Of a DNA stretch of 64,000 bases, positions 1 to 11,529 are shown piece by piece. This DNA comes from Plasmodium relictum (Eukaryota; Apicomplexa; Aconoidasida; Haemosporida; Plasmodiidae): assembly GCF_900005765.1 (NCBI RefSeq), contig NC_041688.1:901341-965340 (forward strand). The letters are read 5' to 3'. Below the pieces are notes generated by a model. That model was not told the origin of the DNA and did not search any database. It saw nothing but the letters and a program-made list of their open reading frames with translations. The translations under genes and the position numbers were made by a program. The stretch's first letter is position 1, and every line of letters starts with the position of its first letter.

Positions 1-798
1 AGAATAGTTGGATTGAGTACTTTGATAATTTGTTAAGAAATTATATGCCGATTTTCCTTCAAATATTAAAACTAATGGCAAGGAAATTATGGCAGAAAAA
101 ATAGTTATTAAAGAATAAATATTTGATGCATTTAAATTTTCTCCTATTGATGATTTATGAATCATCATTTTCTTAGCATAAATAGATCTCATAGAAGATC
201 CAAAATTTGAAATGGTTGCACACCAAAATGATATCCATGTAAAATGTAATTCTTTAACAGAAGCACAAACAACCCCACCAACAATGACTAATAATGATAT
301 ATATTTATTAAACTTCATATACTGTTTTAAAAGTAAAATTGATAATATAGCTGTGAATACAGGTTCGCATGCTTTTACTACATGAGTAAATGAAACACTT
401 GTTTGTGACATGGACATAACCGCTCCAAAATGAACTAAAATGTGGCAGACACTTTGAATTAAAATATTTTTTATAAATAAATCATATGAAAATATTTTAG
501 GAACTTTCTTATATCCACTTATCCAATAAATAAATATAAATATCCATCCTACATATAATTGCATACAACTAATTAGCCAAGGTAATTTGATCATATTTAA
601 AGCTTTCTTGTTATCAACATTATATAATACATTTAAAGCATACCAAGTTATTAATAAAAATACTAATTTGACTTTATCATAAAGAGTAGAATATATATCT
701 TTACTCTTATATTTCTTATCTTTTAATTTATCAGAATATGCTTCATTTATTGTTATAGGAAAAGTTCCATACTCATTCTTTTCATTTTCTTTCATCAT
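1..798 (-). CDS. oTPT: Outer-membrane-type triose-phosphate/phosphate translocator of the apicoplast (5' part; truncated by window edge)
   Basis: A drug/metabolite transporter of the TPT family, which exchanges triose phosphate or PEP for phosphate across plastid membranes. The frame is open for 266 codons from the ATG at 798 down to base 1, so the C-terminus lies outside the window. Several hydrophobic helices are visible, and the TPT-typical stretch QTSVSFTHVVKACEP occurs around residue 130, followed by a helix containing VGGVVCASVKE. The start is a double Met followed by a short hydrophilic N-terminus; there is no signal peptide or plastid leader, as known for the outer apicoplast-membrane paralogue (oTPT), in contrast to the inner-membrane one. 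In P. falciparum this gene is, from memory, next to the LAG1/SET/P38 block, which agrees with the neighbours here. Family call is firm; assignment to the outer rather than inner paralogue rests on the missing leader and synteny. Confidence 0.9.
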   Translation of the reverse strand, partial: MMKENEKNEYGTFPITINEAYSDKLKDKKYKSKDIYSTLYDKVKLVFLLITWYALNVLYNVDNKKALNMIKLPWLISCMQLYVGWIFIFIYWISGYKKVPKIFSYDLFIKNILIQSVCHILVHFGAVMSMSQTSVSFTHVVKACEPVFTAILSILLLKQYMKFNKYISLLVIVGGVVCASVKELHFTWISFWCATISNFGSSMRSIYAKKMMIHKSSIGENLNASNIYSLITIFSAIISLPLVLIFEGKSAYNFLTNYQSTQSNYS

Positions 799-3700
799 TA
801 ATAGCCAAAAAAAAAAAAAAAATTATAATAAAATAATATGATTAATTAATAATATAAATCATAAAAAAAAATTATTAATTGTTATTAATTTTAATGTATA
901 AAATTTAGATTTAAAATATAAGTTTACATCTATTAAATATTATATAATAAATTAAGTGATATAAAAAAATAAGACGATAAAATATAAGAAAATTTCATTA
1001 AATTACATGAATATACATTTATCATGTAATAAATATTTAAGAATAAAATAGATATATATGCCACAGAAGAAAAATAATTTAATAAGTGATATATTAATAA
1101 AGAGATGTATTCAAGAAAAAAAGTTAAAACATGAATTATATTACTTAAATAATATATACATTAAAAAATGTATAAATTAAATAATATACTAATTAAATGA
1201 TATATAAATTAAATTATACATAAATTATATATGGTATTTAAAAAAAAAAAAAAAATCTATTAAAAAGTTATAAACAATTTATATTCATATATAAATGGGA
1301 AAATAATTAATAAAAAATAATTATATATAATTTTAACTTTATATCTTTTTATTATAAAATAGAAGAGTTTTTTTTTTTTTTTTTATTGTATAAAAATTAT
1401 TTAATTACAATTTTTTAGTAATATTTATGCAAGTTTTTAATAATATTATTAAGTTATGAATAATACGTTTCAATATATTTTTTTTTTTGTATCTACCTTT
1501 TTAACATAAGAAAAAAAAAAAAAAATGAATTGTTAAAGTTAAAATTAAATTAAAAAATGAAAAATAAAAGTTAAATAATAATAAATGTATATATATATTA
1601 TATCGTATTCACTTTTGATATATTCATTTAAAATAGAGAATTATTAAATGGTAATCAATTTTTATGAGAATATGAATCAAAAAATTTTCATTTATTATTT
1701 GGTAAATAAATCATTTTACTTTTAAGGTTGATTGCTATTTTATTTTAATTTTTTTCTTTTAGAAAATACTATGAATTTCTAATATTTTTCTTTTTATCAC
1801 ATAGAAATATATTTTCCAGATTTATTTCTTTAAATATTATAGTTACCATAATTTTTTTTTCTTTTTACTACCATATTTTATTTAATTTTAAAATATTCTG
1901 TAATGTTTCTTCTACACATTCTTTATATCATTTTACTATTTATTTTTTTTTCGCTTTTTTTTTTTTCTATTCCTAGATAAGTTTTAAGTATATTTAATAC
2001 ATAACTTTTAAATAGATAATAAAATAATTCAGTATCTTTTTTTTCCTTTTTCTTTTTATCTGTAAGAATTTTATAATTTGTAAAATTTAAGTATAATAAG
2101 TTCATAATGAAAATAGAACAAAAATAATGTAGAAAAATAAATTATTAAAAAATATTGAGTTACTATTACCTAATTAAAATAGTGTGAAGATAAAAATTCA
2201 TTTACAACAATTTTTTTTTCTTAAAAAAAATAACCAATATTAGTTTTAGTATATACAAAGATTATAAGGAATATATAATTTACATAGAATGAATTAAAAT
2301 AATAGTTAACAGCATTATTTAAATGAAATAATATATATTTTTTTAAATAGAAAATTTTTTAATATTTTCATTATCATAGCTACATATTTTTGTTTTTTTT
2401 AGAAAATTATAGAAAAATTCAATTTTTTTTAATATTTTAATAATATCGTAATAATTTTATCTAAAAATAATTTTTTTAGCTTATTAAATGTTTATAAAAT
2501 TTAAAATTATCCTTTTTTTTTTTATCATTTAAATTTTTATTTATCTTTTTTATTTGTTGTATGAAATAATATATAGAAAATCTTATAACACTAGAAAAAA
2601 AGGATATATAATAAGAACAAATTGATATTCGTTTGAATATTACTTATTTTCTTTAATTTTAATTTATTAATTAATAAAGAACTGAAAAAAAAAAAAAAAA
2701 TTAAAATAAAATAAGAAAAAAACGTTTTAAGTATAATACTGTAATTAACAAAAATGCATGTTGTAGAATACAGTTAAAGTGTTTGAACATGTTAGACAAA
2801 ATAAAATATTGTTTACATTTAAATGATTAATTTTCATGGCTTTTAAATAAGTTTGAAATAAATTGTATTTTTAATAATTTTTCATCTTAATTTAAATTGT
2901 AGAGTTGCATATTTCTTTAATAATAAATAAATTTCAGCTAATTATTTTTATTTGAAATTTATAAAAATTATATTTAGAAAAATAATTCTCTAGGATTTCA
3001 AGTATATTTTTTTTTTAAAGTAAATTTCAAATTTTTTAGAAAATAAAAAAAAAGAAAACATATAAGAATTTTTTAGTAAAAAAAAAAATTCTTTTAAATA
3101 ATTAAAAAAAAAAAAAAAAAAAAAAATATAGAAAAAGTAAAATATTCTAAAATTCTAAGAAAATGTGTAATATTTTACATACTTTTATGAAAAAAATAAA
3201 AAAAAAAGTAAATAAAACATGTATATAAAAGAATGCATATGTTAATTTCAATAAGATTACCTAAAATAAAGTGCAAGAAAAATTAAGGCCTTATTTATCT
3301 ATTTATTTTTTTTTTTTTTAAATATTTTGTACTTCAATTAACAAATTAATAATTGTTAATTTTAATTAATATGTATAAGAATGTATTTTAAGTAAGTATT
3401 CTTGAATCTTTATTACTGTTACTCAGAAAAAAAAAGAAAAATTAGAATGAAATCATTTTAAATATTATAATAAATAGATAATATTCATAGGATATAATTA
3501 GTAGTAAAAGTTTAAAAGTTCTTTTAAAAAATAAGATTAATCATTTCTTCTAAATTACTTCATGATCAGAAAACCTTAATTTTTTTTTCTTAAACTTAAA
3601 AATGTTCAAATTTAAAGGGCATATTGTGTTATTTTTATGTTGAAAATTGAAAAAAAATGTTTTTTTTATAAAAAATTAAAAATATATATATATATAAATA

Positions 3701-4454
3701 ATTATTTATATTAAAACTTTTTTTTTTTGACTTTTCCTTTATTTTTTGATATATTTTTTTTTTTTCTTTTTTAATTTCTTAAATTTTTTTTTTTCTTATA
3801 TATTTTTTTCCTTTTTTTTATCTTATATCCCTTTTCCTTTCTTTTTATTTGACATTTTTTTCAGGAAAAGAATTTGAATATTTTTATACTTTATTGTACA
3901 TATATATTTACTAGAATATGTTTTTATTTTTTTTTAGTTTTTTCATATGAATAAAATTCCTTTATATATTTATATTTGTATATATAAATATATATAGATA
4001 TGCACATATATATATATATACATAAATATATATATATATATATTTATATAAATGTTATTTATATTTTAGATAGTAGTTTTAATTTTTTTAGCATTTTTAT
4101 TTTTGTCATTGTTAATAATTACTAATTTTTTTTTTTTTTTTAATTCAAACGAATTAACTTTTATATATTAATTCAAAGTTTGTTCTTTGTTGTTATTAGT
4201 TAACTAAAAGGATATTTAGTTATTTAAAGAAAAATAACTGAAACAAAAAAAAAGCATATAAATATTAGGGTAAGTTTTTTTCTGTAAATGTGCACAATAA
4301 AAGAGATAGAATTATAAGAATATTTTTTGAATAATTTTTTTTTGTCAAATTTTTCAAGGAAAAAAGAGTATACACAAGAATTAATGCCGTTTTAATATAA
4401 TTTATTTATTGTTTTATTCTTTTTATATAATTAATCACATGATTTATTTTTAGA
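799..4454. other. Intergenic region between divergent oTPT and LAG1 genes
   Basis: About 3.7 kb of A/T-run DNA with no recognisable gene. It must hold the promoters of both flanking genes, which point away from each other. Visible items are long A or T tracts, a (TA)n run around 4008-4042, a 40-codon open frame at 1058-1180 (+) and a 60-codon Lys-rich frame at 1923-2105 (-). Frames of this length are expected by chance at this composition and neither resembles a known protein. Confidence 0.6.
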
Positions 4455-6305
4455 ATGAAACTTGATACAGTTTTTAAAATATTATTATTAGTAGTTATAA
4501 TTTTTACTATTCAACAATTATGGCCATTAAAAGAAATAAAGGATGTATTAAAAAATGAATCATTTATATTGTTAATTAAAAGAACGTTAAAAAAATTACA
4601 AAATTTTAATTTTAATCATATTAAAGATGAATTGTTAACTTTCTATAATGAAAAGTATATTATACCTAAACCTTCTTATTTTATTTTTTTTGGAATTAGT
4701 GGATGTTTCACTTTTATTGTAAAATTTATTTTAAATAAATTGTCACAACCAATTGGAGAAAAACTAATACCACAAAAGTAAATTTATTTTATTCTTATGT
4801 AATTTAACATGAAATATATTTTAAAATTTTATGAATATATATATATATATATATATTAAATCTGCAATAATATATTTAGAGTAAGAAACGAAATGTTTAT
4901 GTCTTGAATAAATAAAAAAGAAAGGGAATATTTAATTTTTTATAAACTCATAAATATAAAATGTTAAAATATATATATATTATGTAAATATTAAAGTAAT
5001 ATACAAGTTAAAAAAAATTTTATATTAAATATATATGAAGATTTTTAAAAAATATATAAAAAATATTAGTAGAATATAAGGATACTTTTAATATATAAAT
5101 ATAATAAGAGTATAAATAAATGCCAAATATATATATATATATATATACATACATGTTAAAAAAAAAAATATTTAAATAAAATTTATATAAAAAATTAATA
5201 TAAAAAAAATTATAGTTGCCTTTAATAAAAATATAAAAAAAAAATTAAATATATGAAAAGATGTATGCAAATATATTCATTAGGAAATATAACATACTAA
5301 ATTTTTTTTTTTTTTATTTTAATTTTAGAAAATGGAGCCAAAGAATAAGAAAAATAAAAATACAGAGATTTAATATTATGTTTTTTAATTTATTTTATTT
5401 TTCTTTAATTAGTGCATTTGGTTTTGTTATTTTAAGAAATCAGACATATTTTCCTTCAGAATTAGGAGGAAAAGGGAAATTAAGTGATTATTTTGTAGGT
5501 ATGAATTAAAAAAAAAAATAATTCTTAACATATTTCTTTCATTTCTCTTTTCCTTTTTAAAATAAATATTATTTTATTTTATATATTTTCTCTTTTTATT
5601 AGATTATCCTAATCAAAAAACATCAAATTTAATTCATTTATACTATTTTTTAAATGGTGGTTACTTACTGACTTCTGTTTATTCTACACTGATTTCAGAA
5701 AGACTACCAGATTTTTATGAAAACTGTTTGCAACATTTATGTGCTATTATATTAGTATATTTTTCTTATAGTCAAAATTTTATAAGAGTTGGAGCTATTA
5801 TTATGTTATGCCATGATATATGTGAAATTTTTTCTTCAGCGTAAAAAGAAAAAAAAAAAAATTAACAATAATAATTTGAATTTAAATAAACATATGAATA
5901 AAAATATATAAAACAATAATAATAAATTAAACTTTTATACATATATATTTAATATTCATAATTTTTTTTTTTTTTAGTTGTCGTGTTTTTGTTGACACAA
6001 GATATAAATTTATTACTGTTATTTCTTTTTGTATTTTATTTACAAGTTGGGGAGTTTTAAGATTATATATTTTCGCCAAAAGGTGCATTTTGGCTATTCA
6101 TAGAAATTTTGGAATTTTTAGTTCATCACTTAAAGTAGAAACACGTATTTGGTTGATTTTTTTATTACTAGTAATTTTATTAATGAACGCTTATTGGTTT
6201 GTTTTAATGGCAAAAATGTTTATTCATTTTGTTACAAGTGGGCAAACAGAGGATATTTTAACAAGAGTTACAGAAATAGAAGAAAAAGAGAAAAAAATAA
6301 AATAA
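4455..6305 (+). CDS. LAG1: LAG1-type ceramide synthase (TLC domain), four exons
   Basis: Sphingosine N-acyltransferase of the ER membrane, which makes (dihydro)ceramide from a sphingoid base and acyl-CoA. I join exons 4455-4777, 5329-5498, 5603-5840 and 5978-6305; all introns are GT-AG, phases agree, and the product is 352 residues, a normal length for the family. The exon 1/2 junction creates the basic block KKWSQRIRKIKIQRF that precedes the TLC domain in LAG1 proteins. The TLC core holds DFYENCLQHLCAIILVYFSY and SQNFIRVGAIIMLCHDICE, matching the Lag1 motif. The usual His-His pair is Gln208-His209 here, while His235-Asp236 is kept. Six or more membrane helices are visible and the C-terminus is charged (EEKEKKIK). 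Reading single exons alone would give three unrelated small ORFs. The family call is strong; substrate is inferred. Confidence 0.9.
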
Positions 6306-7053
6306 AATAACAATATGTTATAAAAAGAAAATAAAAAAAATTATTGAGGAGAGAAATTTTTTTTTTTGTTTATCAACTTAAAATTTTTTTTTTTTTTAAT
6401 AGTAACAAAAAAATATATTTAAAAAAAAATTATTAAAAAACTTCCTTTTTTTTTTAATTTAATATTTATAGGAAATTAAAAATAAAATAATGAATTTTAA
6501 TATACTTTTTTTAGAAAAGAAAAAGAGAAAAAAATAATAAAATATAAAAAGGTTCATAGGCATGTTTTTTTTTTTTTTTTAGACAAAATAGACATATAAA
6601 TAGGTTTTTATATGATTATTTCGAGAGAGATAAATAATAAAAGGTTTACGATTCATTTTCATACTTTTTAAATTAAAAAATTTAAATAAAAATAGATAAA
6701 TATTTTTATTTTTTTAAATATCAAAATATGTATATTGTCTCTTTAAAATTATGTAAGATTTGATGCAATTTTATAAAATAATTCAAAATATAATAATTAA
6801 AGTTATATATTTTAAATATATGGATATATATTTTTTTATATTATTTCTTTAAAGAGCTAAAATTATATAGTGATTACTTGAAAAAAAAAAAACAAAAAAA
6901 AAAAAGTATACCAAAGGGTAACATCAAGTAAAAAAAATAACATATAGTGGTAATTAAAAAATTAATTATGAGTAAACAAAAATAATATTTTAAAAAGGAA
7001 ATAAAAAAATATAAAAACTAAAAAAAAAATACTAAAAAATTTTAAAAATACTT
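6306..7053. other. Convergent 3' intergenic region (LAG1/SET9)
   Basis: Holds only poly-A/T-rich 3' flanking sequence of the two converging genes; no further gene or structured element seen. Confidence 0.6.
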
Positions 7054-10000
7054 TTAGTTTTGTTTTGGAATTGGTGGTTTTATTTTAGCAAGTGACTTTT
7101 TTAATAAAAACGCTTTTTTCGAAATATTTGATTTTTCTTTTACTGTTTGTTCATTTTTATCATTTTTATCATTTTGTTCTAACTCTTTTGAAGAGTGTTT
7201 GATATTTTCGTCTAAATGGATGAATTTTTTATAAATAGAAGTTAAAACAGATCTATCTGGTTGTAAAATTGATAAAATCATATTAATTAGAGAAGTTATA
7301 AGCGACCATGCTTGAAATATTACATTTTTTTGTTTTTCACTAAATGATGAAATTCTTAAATCAGAAACACTTAAAATTTCGATTCTTTTTTCAGATAATT
7401 TTCTCCAAGTTGCTTTTAATAATTCAAATGGATTATATCCATTTGAGTTTTTCACTTCATATAAATATATAGGACAATGAGACATTAAATATTTTAAGAT
7501 AATTATTGCTTTTTTTATTCTATGTAATAATTTAAAAGGAAGAAGAAAAAAATCATGGGATAATTGTTCTATTATTGGAATTTGTTCAGTGAGAAAGTTT
7601 ATATTTAAGTATGCTGGCCCCTGAGTATAATATTTGGAAGAATTTAATTCACTAAAACCCTGTATCGTAAGAGAAGAAACATCATCTTTACATGACTTGT
7701 TTTTATAATAAATTGTGTGTGTTCTTAATAATCCATATACTAAGCAATGTAATATTGTAACACTATGATTATTTTTTGTAATTATTTTTGCATTATTTTC
7801 AATCAAAGTTTTTATTACGTCGTAATGTAAGCCATATGTAGCTAACATTAAAGGGGTCTCACCATGAGAAGTTATAGAATTAACATCACTATTATATTTA
7901 ATTAAAGTTTTAACTATTTCGTTGTGCCCATTAAAAGAAGCCATATGTAAAGGTGTACTACCTTCATCATTTAATAGCATAACAGATAATCCACTTATTA
8001 TTAATTGTTTGACTAATTCTCTTTTTCCTCTTGCACATGCATAATGCAAAGAATTATTAAAACCTAATAATTTATGTGAAACTGATTTGGTCAATAATTT
8101 TTGAGCATAGTAATTATTTATTTTATTATTTAATATATCTTCTGAATTTCTTGAATCAAAGCTACTATTATAAGTATCTTTATCAGAATCGTAGTAATTC
8201 TTATCATCATTTAAATTAATATCACTTAAATTGCTATTACTCAAATTTTTACTACTTAAATTATTAATTAAATTTTTGTTAATTAAGTTGATATCACCTA
8301 AATTGACGTGTCTTGAATTACCATCTAATGAATTGCCATGTAAATTGTCATTAAATTTATATTTATATAAATTTTCATCCTTATTAATGCTTTCATGATT
8401 ATTTTTCTCATTTTCATTATCTTGTGATAACACTCTTGTCGAATTTGATTTATTTAAGGCTCCCATGAGGTGATTACGAGTACTATCAATGTAACTATTA
8501 TCTTTAAAAATTAATTTTTTTTTGGAAAATTTATTTCTTTTTTTCATATCCATTTTCATCTTGTATTTTTTTTTCTTTTTTATTTGTAATTCATCTAAAT
8601 GCCTTAAGAATATAATTAGAATAGTTGCTTGGTTAGTATCTAATTCTTTACTTTTTTCACCGTATATAAATTCTTCATCTAATACTATATCAAAATGAAA
8701 GGTTTTCTCTATATAATTTTTTTGATTATAAGAATCTATATAATTATCTCCATTTTTTGATAATAATGTTGTTTTTTTTGTCTTAAAAATATTAAGGGAA
8801 TTATAATAATCCTTTTCAAAATCTTCAAAATTGATATTTTGCAATTCTATTTCTTTTAAAAGAGTGTAATAATAATTTGAATGATAGTTTATTTGTTCAT
8901 CAGGCAAAAAAGAACTAGCCATATATAAAAGAGCATTCATATTTAATTCATTCTTAAAAAAGAGAGAATAATTTAATTTTAATAAGACTTTAACTAAATT
9001 TATATTACCACAACTAGCAGCTAAGCATAATGCAGTTAATCCATTTCCGAAATATTGAATTTTTCTAAAACTTTTGAGAATACTCACATAGTGTTTATTT
9101 TTTTCGAAATCTAAATCAAAACACTGAGAAGCCATATAAATAGGGTAAAAATAATTTTCATCAATCACCTTTTTTATATTCTTAAATGAATCGTTCCTTC
9201 TTTGGGTTACTTTATAATAAAAATCACAGAATTCTTCTTTTTTATTTATGTGAAATTCAATATCTTTATAAGGTGTAAACATATTCAATGAAACTGCAAA
9301 ATTTCTTAAGCGTTGTATTAGTACTAGAGTTAGTGTAGAATTATAACCTGTGATTACACAAGAATTCCAAATAGCTGTATACATAGGATCTATGACAAAT
9401 GTAGGTGAAATACCTGATCCTTTATTGTATATTTTATATAAATTAGAACAACAATAAGTATAGTCAGCTAGATGTAAATATAAATGTATTTTTTCTAGTG
9501 AACAAACAGGCAAAACTTCTTCTGCTGCTACTATTGCTTTTCTTAAATAAATTAAAGAATCAAACAGCTGTTTGTTAGGTTCATGTCTTAGTAATCCGGC
9601 TAATAAAACATTAGTATTAAATATGATATAATGATTTGGATGTAATATGTAACAAAATTCTTTGTATAAGAGTAAAAGTTGTTTTCTTGCAAGTATTATA
9701 TTTCCATTAATATAATTTTTTTCTGCTTCGTTATAAAGTAAATAAGCTTTATTTTCTAATTTGATGCATCTTTTGTTTCCTGAAAAAGACAGTTTTCCAC
9801 AATTAGAACATAACCATCTTTCGATTTCCCTTTCTAATTTTTTTAGTATATCTTTTTCTTTCTCATTAAAGATTGCAGTATTGCAAGATGATAAAGTATC
9901 CTCTTTTGAACTAATTTTGTTTTTTTTTTTATCGTTCTTTATTTCTTTTTCTTTTTCATTTTTCATTTTTATTTCTTTTAATGAATCTGTTTCTTCATTT

Positions 10001-11529
10001 GAAATTTTACCATTTTTCAAGGGGATATTTTTGTTCTTTTTTTTTTCTTTTTGTTTGTCAAACCTATATAATTTTAACGCTTCAATTAATGCTTCTGTTT
10101 TAATAGGATATATATATCCTAAAATACATCTTGGGCATTTCATGCTTCTTAAATGCAAATTGTTTTCAGTTGGATCCGAACATCTAATACAACCACAACC
10201 AAAAACTCTAGGCATTCCCCTAAAATTTTTTCTGATTTTAAGAGGTAAATATTGATCTGATAAAATACTTATACACAATTTTCCTCCTTCAGGTATATTA
10301 CATAAAGATCTAATAGTTAAATTTCCATTTTCATCATAATAAAAGCTACAAGTAGGCACACAACTGTGGTGTAATTTGGCTAGTAAAGGGCAGTAAGCTA
10401 ATCCAAAGGTAGTTTCTGGATTTGCTTGTTGAATAATAGAAGATGGAGAATAATATTTAATAAAAGGAGAATATTGCCATAAAATTAGCATTAGACTTAC
10501 TAGTTCTGTTTGCTTTAAATGTAAATAAAAAGAAGGAGGAAATTCTAATATTATTCTATTTGCTAAAGTATTAAATGACTCAAATGCTTCTTTTTGACTT
10601 TGTTTAACTGAATTGTAATATGATTCTACACTAAATATTTCATTTAGTATACTGTATTCTTTATCTTTATATTCTTTATCTAATTTTGCTTTTATTAAAA
10701 AACGAAAAATATGAAGAACTGTGTAATACATTAAATTTGATTCTTTAGCTGCTGCAGAAATTATTGGTAAAATACTACATTCTATTTTATGAATTCTTAC
10801 ATTATTAATTAGACATCTCCAATTGCAAAAAATATATGGACAAGTATGTGGATTAATAGGGCATGAATAGCTTTTATTGGCAATATTCCTTTCTCTTAAA
10901 CAATGATAACATGTGGAATATGTAAAATTTTCAGATAATACATGTTGTGTTAATATAAATGGCCTTGTTTGAAATATAATTTCTCCTGGTAATAAATTTT
11001 TTTTAGCTAAGGCCACATAATATTGACCATGTTTAATAATATGCATATTCTTGCTATATAAACATTCATTTATTAAATTATTATCGTTATTATATTTTTC
11101 TTCTTTATATATTCTACTTTCAGGATAACATATCCAATTTTTATATTTTATTGGTATTTTACATGCTTTTGAAATAATGTTTTCTTCACATCGTTTTAAT
11201 AAGTTGATTAATATTCTATTTTCTTTATCAATATATAATGCTGCATAAATTAAATTTAATGCTGATTTATAATTTTTTATTTTTAAATAGAATTTACTAA
11301 AACACTCATAACCTTCTATTGATTTTGGATATCTTTCAATATAATTAGTTATTAATTTTGATATTACTTCATTTTCATTTCTTTGATACAATTTAGGTAG
11401 TTCTTTTGCTAATTCTAATAATTCTTCTTTTTCTTTATAATTCACTTTTTTACTTTCATCTAAATGAAGAAATCTATTGTATTCTAAACTTTTATTTTCT
11501 ATATCTTTAAATAATGCTATATCAAACAT
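7054..11529 (-). CDS. SET9: SET/MYND-domain protein lysine methyltransferase (SMYD-like) with C-terminal ankyrin repeats; Plasmodium SET9 candidate
   Basis: A 1491-residue single-exon protein. An N-terminal helical region (about 40-115) looks TPR-like. The first SET segment (about 165-195, HGQYYVALAKKNLLPGEIIF) is interrupted by a MYND zinc finger with Cys207, Cys210, Cys235, Cys239, His247 and Cys251, the split arrangement of SMYD enzymes. The second SET part carries LHHSCVPTC (386-394, in place of the usual NHSC.PN) and the post-SET CGCIRC (445-450). Further CxxC pairs follow around 465 and in WLCSNCGK. The middle is Lys/Asn-rich low complexity with degenerate NLSDINL-like repeats; the C-terminal third has ankyrin repeats (for example GSTPLHMASFNGHNEIVKTL). 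It probably methylates lysine on a histone or other protein. From memory P. falciparum SET9 sits beside P38, as here. Domain calls are firm; substrate is unknown. Confidence 0.9.
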   Translation of the reverse strand: MFDIALFKDIENKSLEYNRFLHLDESKKVNYKEKEELLELAKELPKLYQRNENEVISKLITNYIERYPKSIEGYECFSKFYLKIKNYKSALNLIYAALYIDKENRILINLLKRCEENIISKACKIPIKYKNWICYPESRIYKEEKYNNDNNLINECLYSKNMHIIKHGQYYVALAKKNLLPGEIIFQTRPFILTQHVLSENFTYSTCYHCLRERNIANKSYSCPINPHTCPYIFCNWRCLINNVRIHKIECSILPIISAAAKESNLMYYTVLHIFRFLIKAKLDKEYKDKEYSILNEIFSVESYYNSVKQSQKEAFESFNTLANRIILEFPPSFYLHLKQTELVSLMLILWQYSPFIKYYSPSSIIQQANPETTFGLAYCPLLAKLHHSCVPTCSFYYDENGNLTIRSLCNIPEGGKLCISILSDQYLPLKIRKNFRGMPRVFGCGCIRCSDPTENNLHLRSMKCPRCILGYIYPIKTEALIEALKLYRFDKQKEKKKNKNIPLKNGKISNEETDSLKEIKMKNEKEKEIKNDKKKNKISSKEDTLSSCNTAIFNEKEKDILKKLEREIERWLCSNCGKLSFSGNKRCIKLENKAYLLYNEAEKNYINGNIILARKQLLLLYKEFCYILHPNHYIIFNTNVLLAGLLRHEPNKQLFDSLIYLRKAIVAAEEVLPVCSLEKIHLYLHLADYTYCCSNLYKIYNKGSGISPTFVIDPMYTAIWNSCVITGYNSTLTLVLIQRLRNFAVSLNMFTPYKDIEFHINKKEEFCDFYYKVTQRRNDSFKNIKKVIDENYFYPIYMASQCFDLDFEKNKHYVSILKSFRKIQYFGNGLTALCLAASCGNINLVKVLLKLNYSLFFKNELNMNALLYMASSFLPDEQINYHSNYYYTLLKEIELQNINFEDFEKDYYNSLNIFKTKKTTLLSKNGDNYIDSYNQKNYIEKTFHFDIVLDEEFIYGEKSKELDTNQATILIIFLRHLDELQIKKKKKYKMKMDMKKRNKFSKKKLIFKDNSYIDSTRNHLMGALNKSNSTRVLSQDNENEKNNHESINKDENLYKYKFNDNLHGNSLDGNSRHVNLGDINLINKNLINNLSSKNLSNSNLSDINLNDDKNYYDSDKDTYNSSFDSRNSEDILNNKINNYYAQKLLTKSVSHKLLGFNNSLHYACARGKRELVKQLIISGLSVMLLNDEGSTPLHMASFNGHNEIVKTLIKYNSDVNSITSHGETPLMLATYGLHYDVIKTLIENNAKIITKNNHSVTILHCLVYGLLRTHTIYYKNKSCKDDVSSLTIQGFSELNSSKYYTQGPAYLNINFLTEQIPIIEQLSHDFFLLPFKLLHRIKKAIIILKYLMSHCPIYLYEVKNSNGYNPFELLKATWRKLSEKRIEILSVSDLRISSFSEKQKNVIFQAWSLITSLINMILSILQPDRSVLTSIYKKFIHLDENIKHSSKELEQNDKNDKNEQTVKEKSNISKKAFLLKKSLAKIKPPIPKQN

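Noticed and set aside
1923-2105. 60-codon Lys-rich frame on the minus strand between oTPT and LAG1
   Set aside because: Built largely of A/T runs, no homology, and frames this long are expected by chance at this composition.
5261-5509. Stand-alone 82-residue protein
   Set aside because: Its first part is intron; only 5329-5498 is coding, as exon 2 of LAG1.
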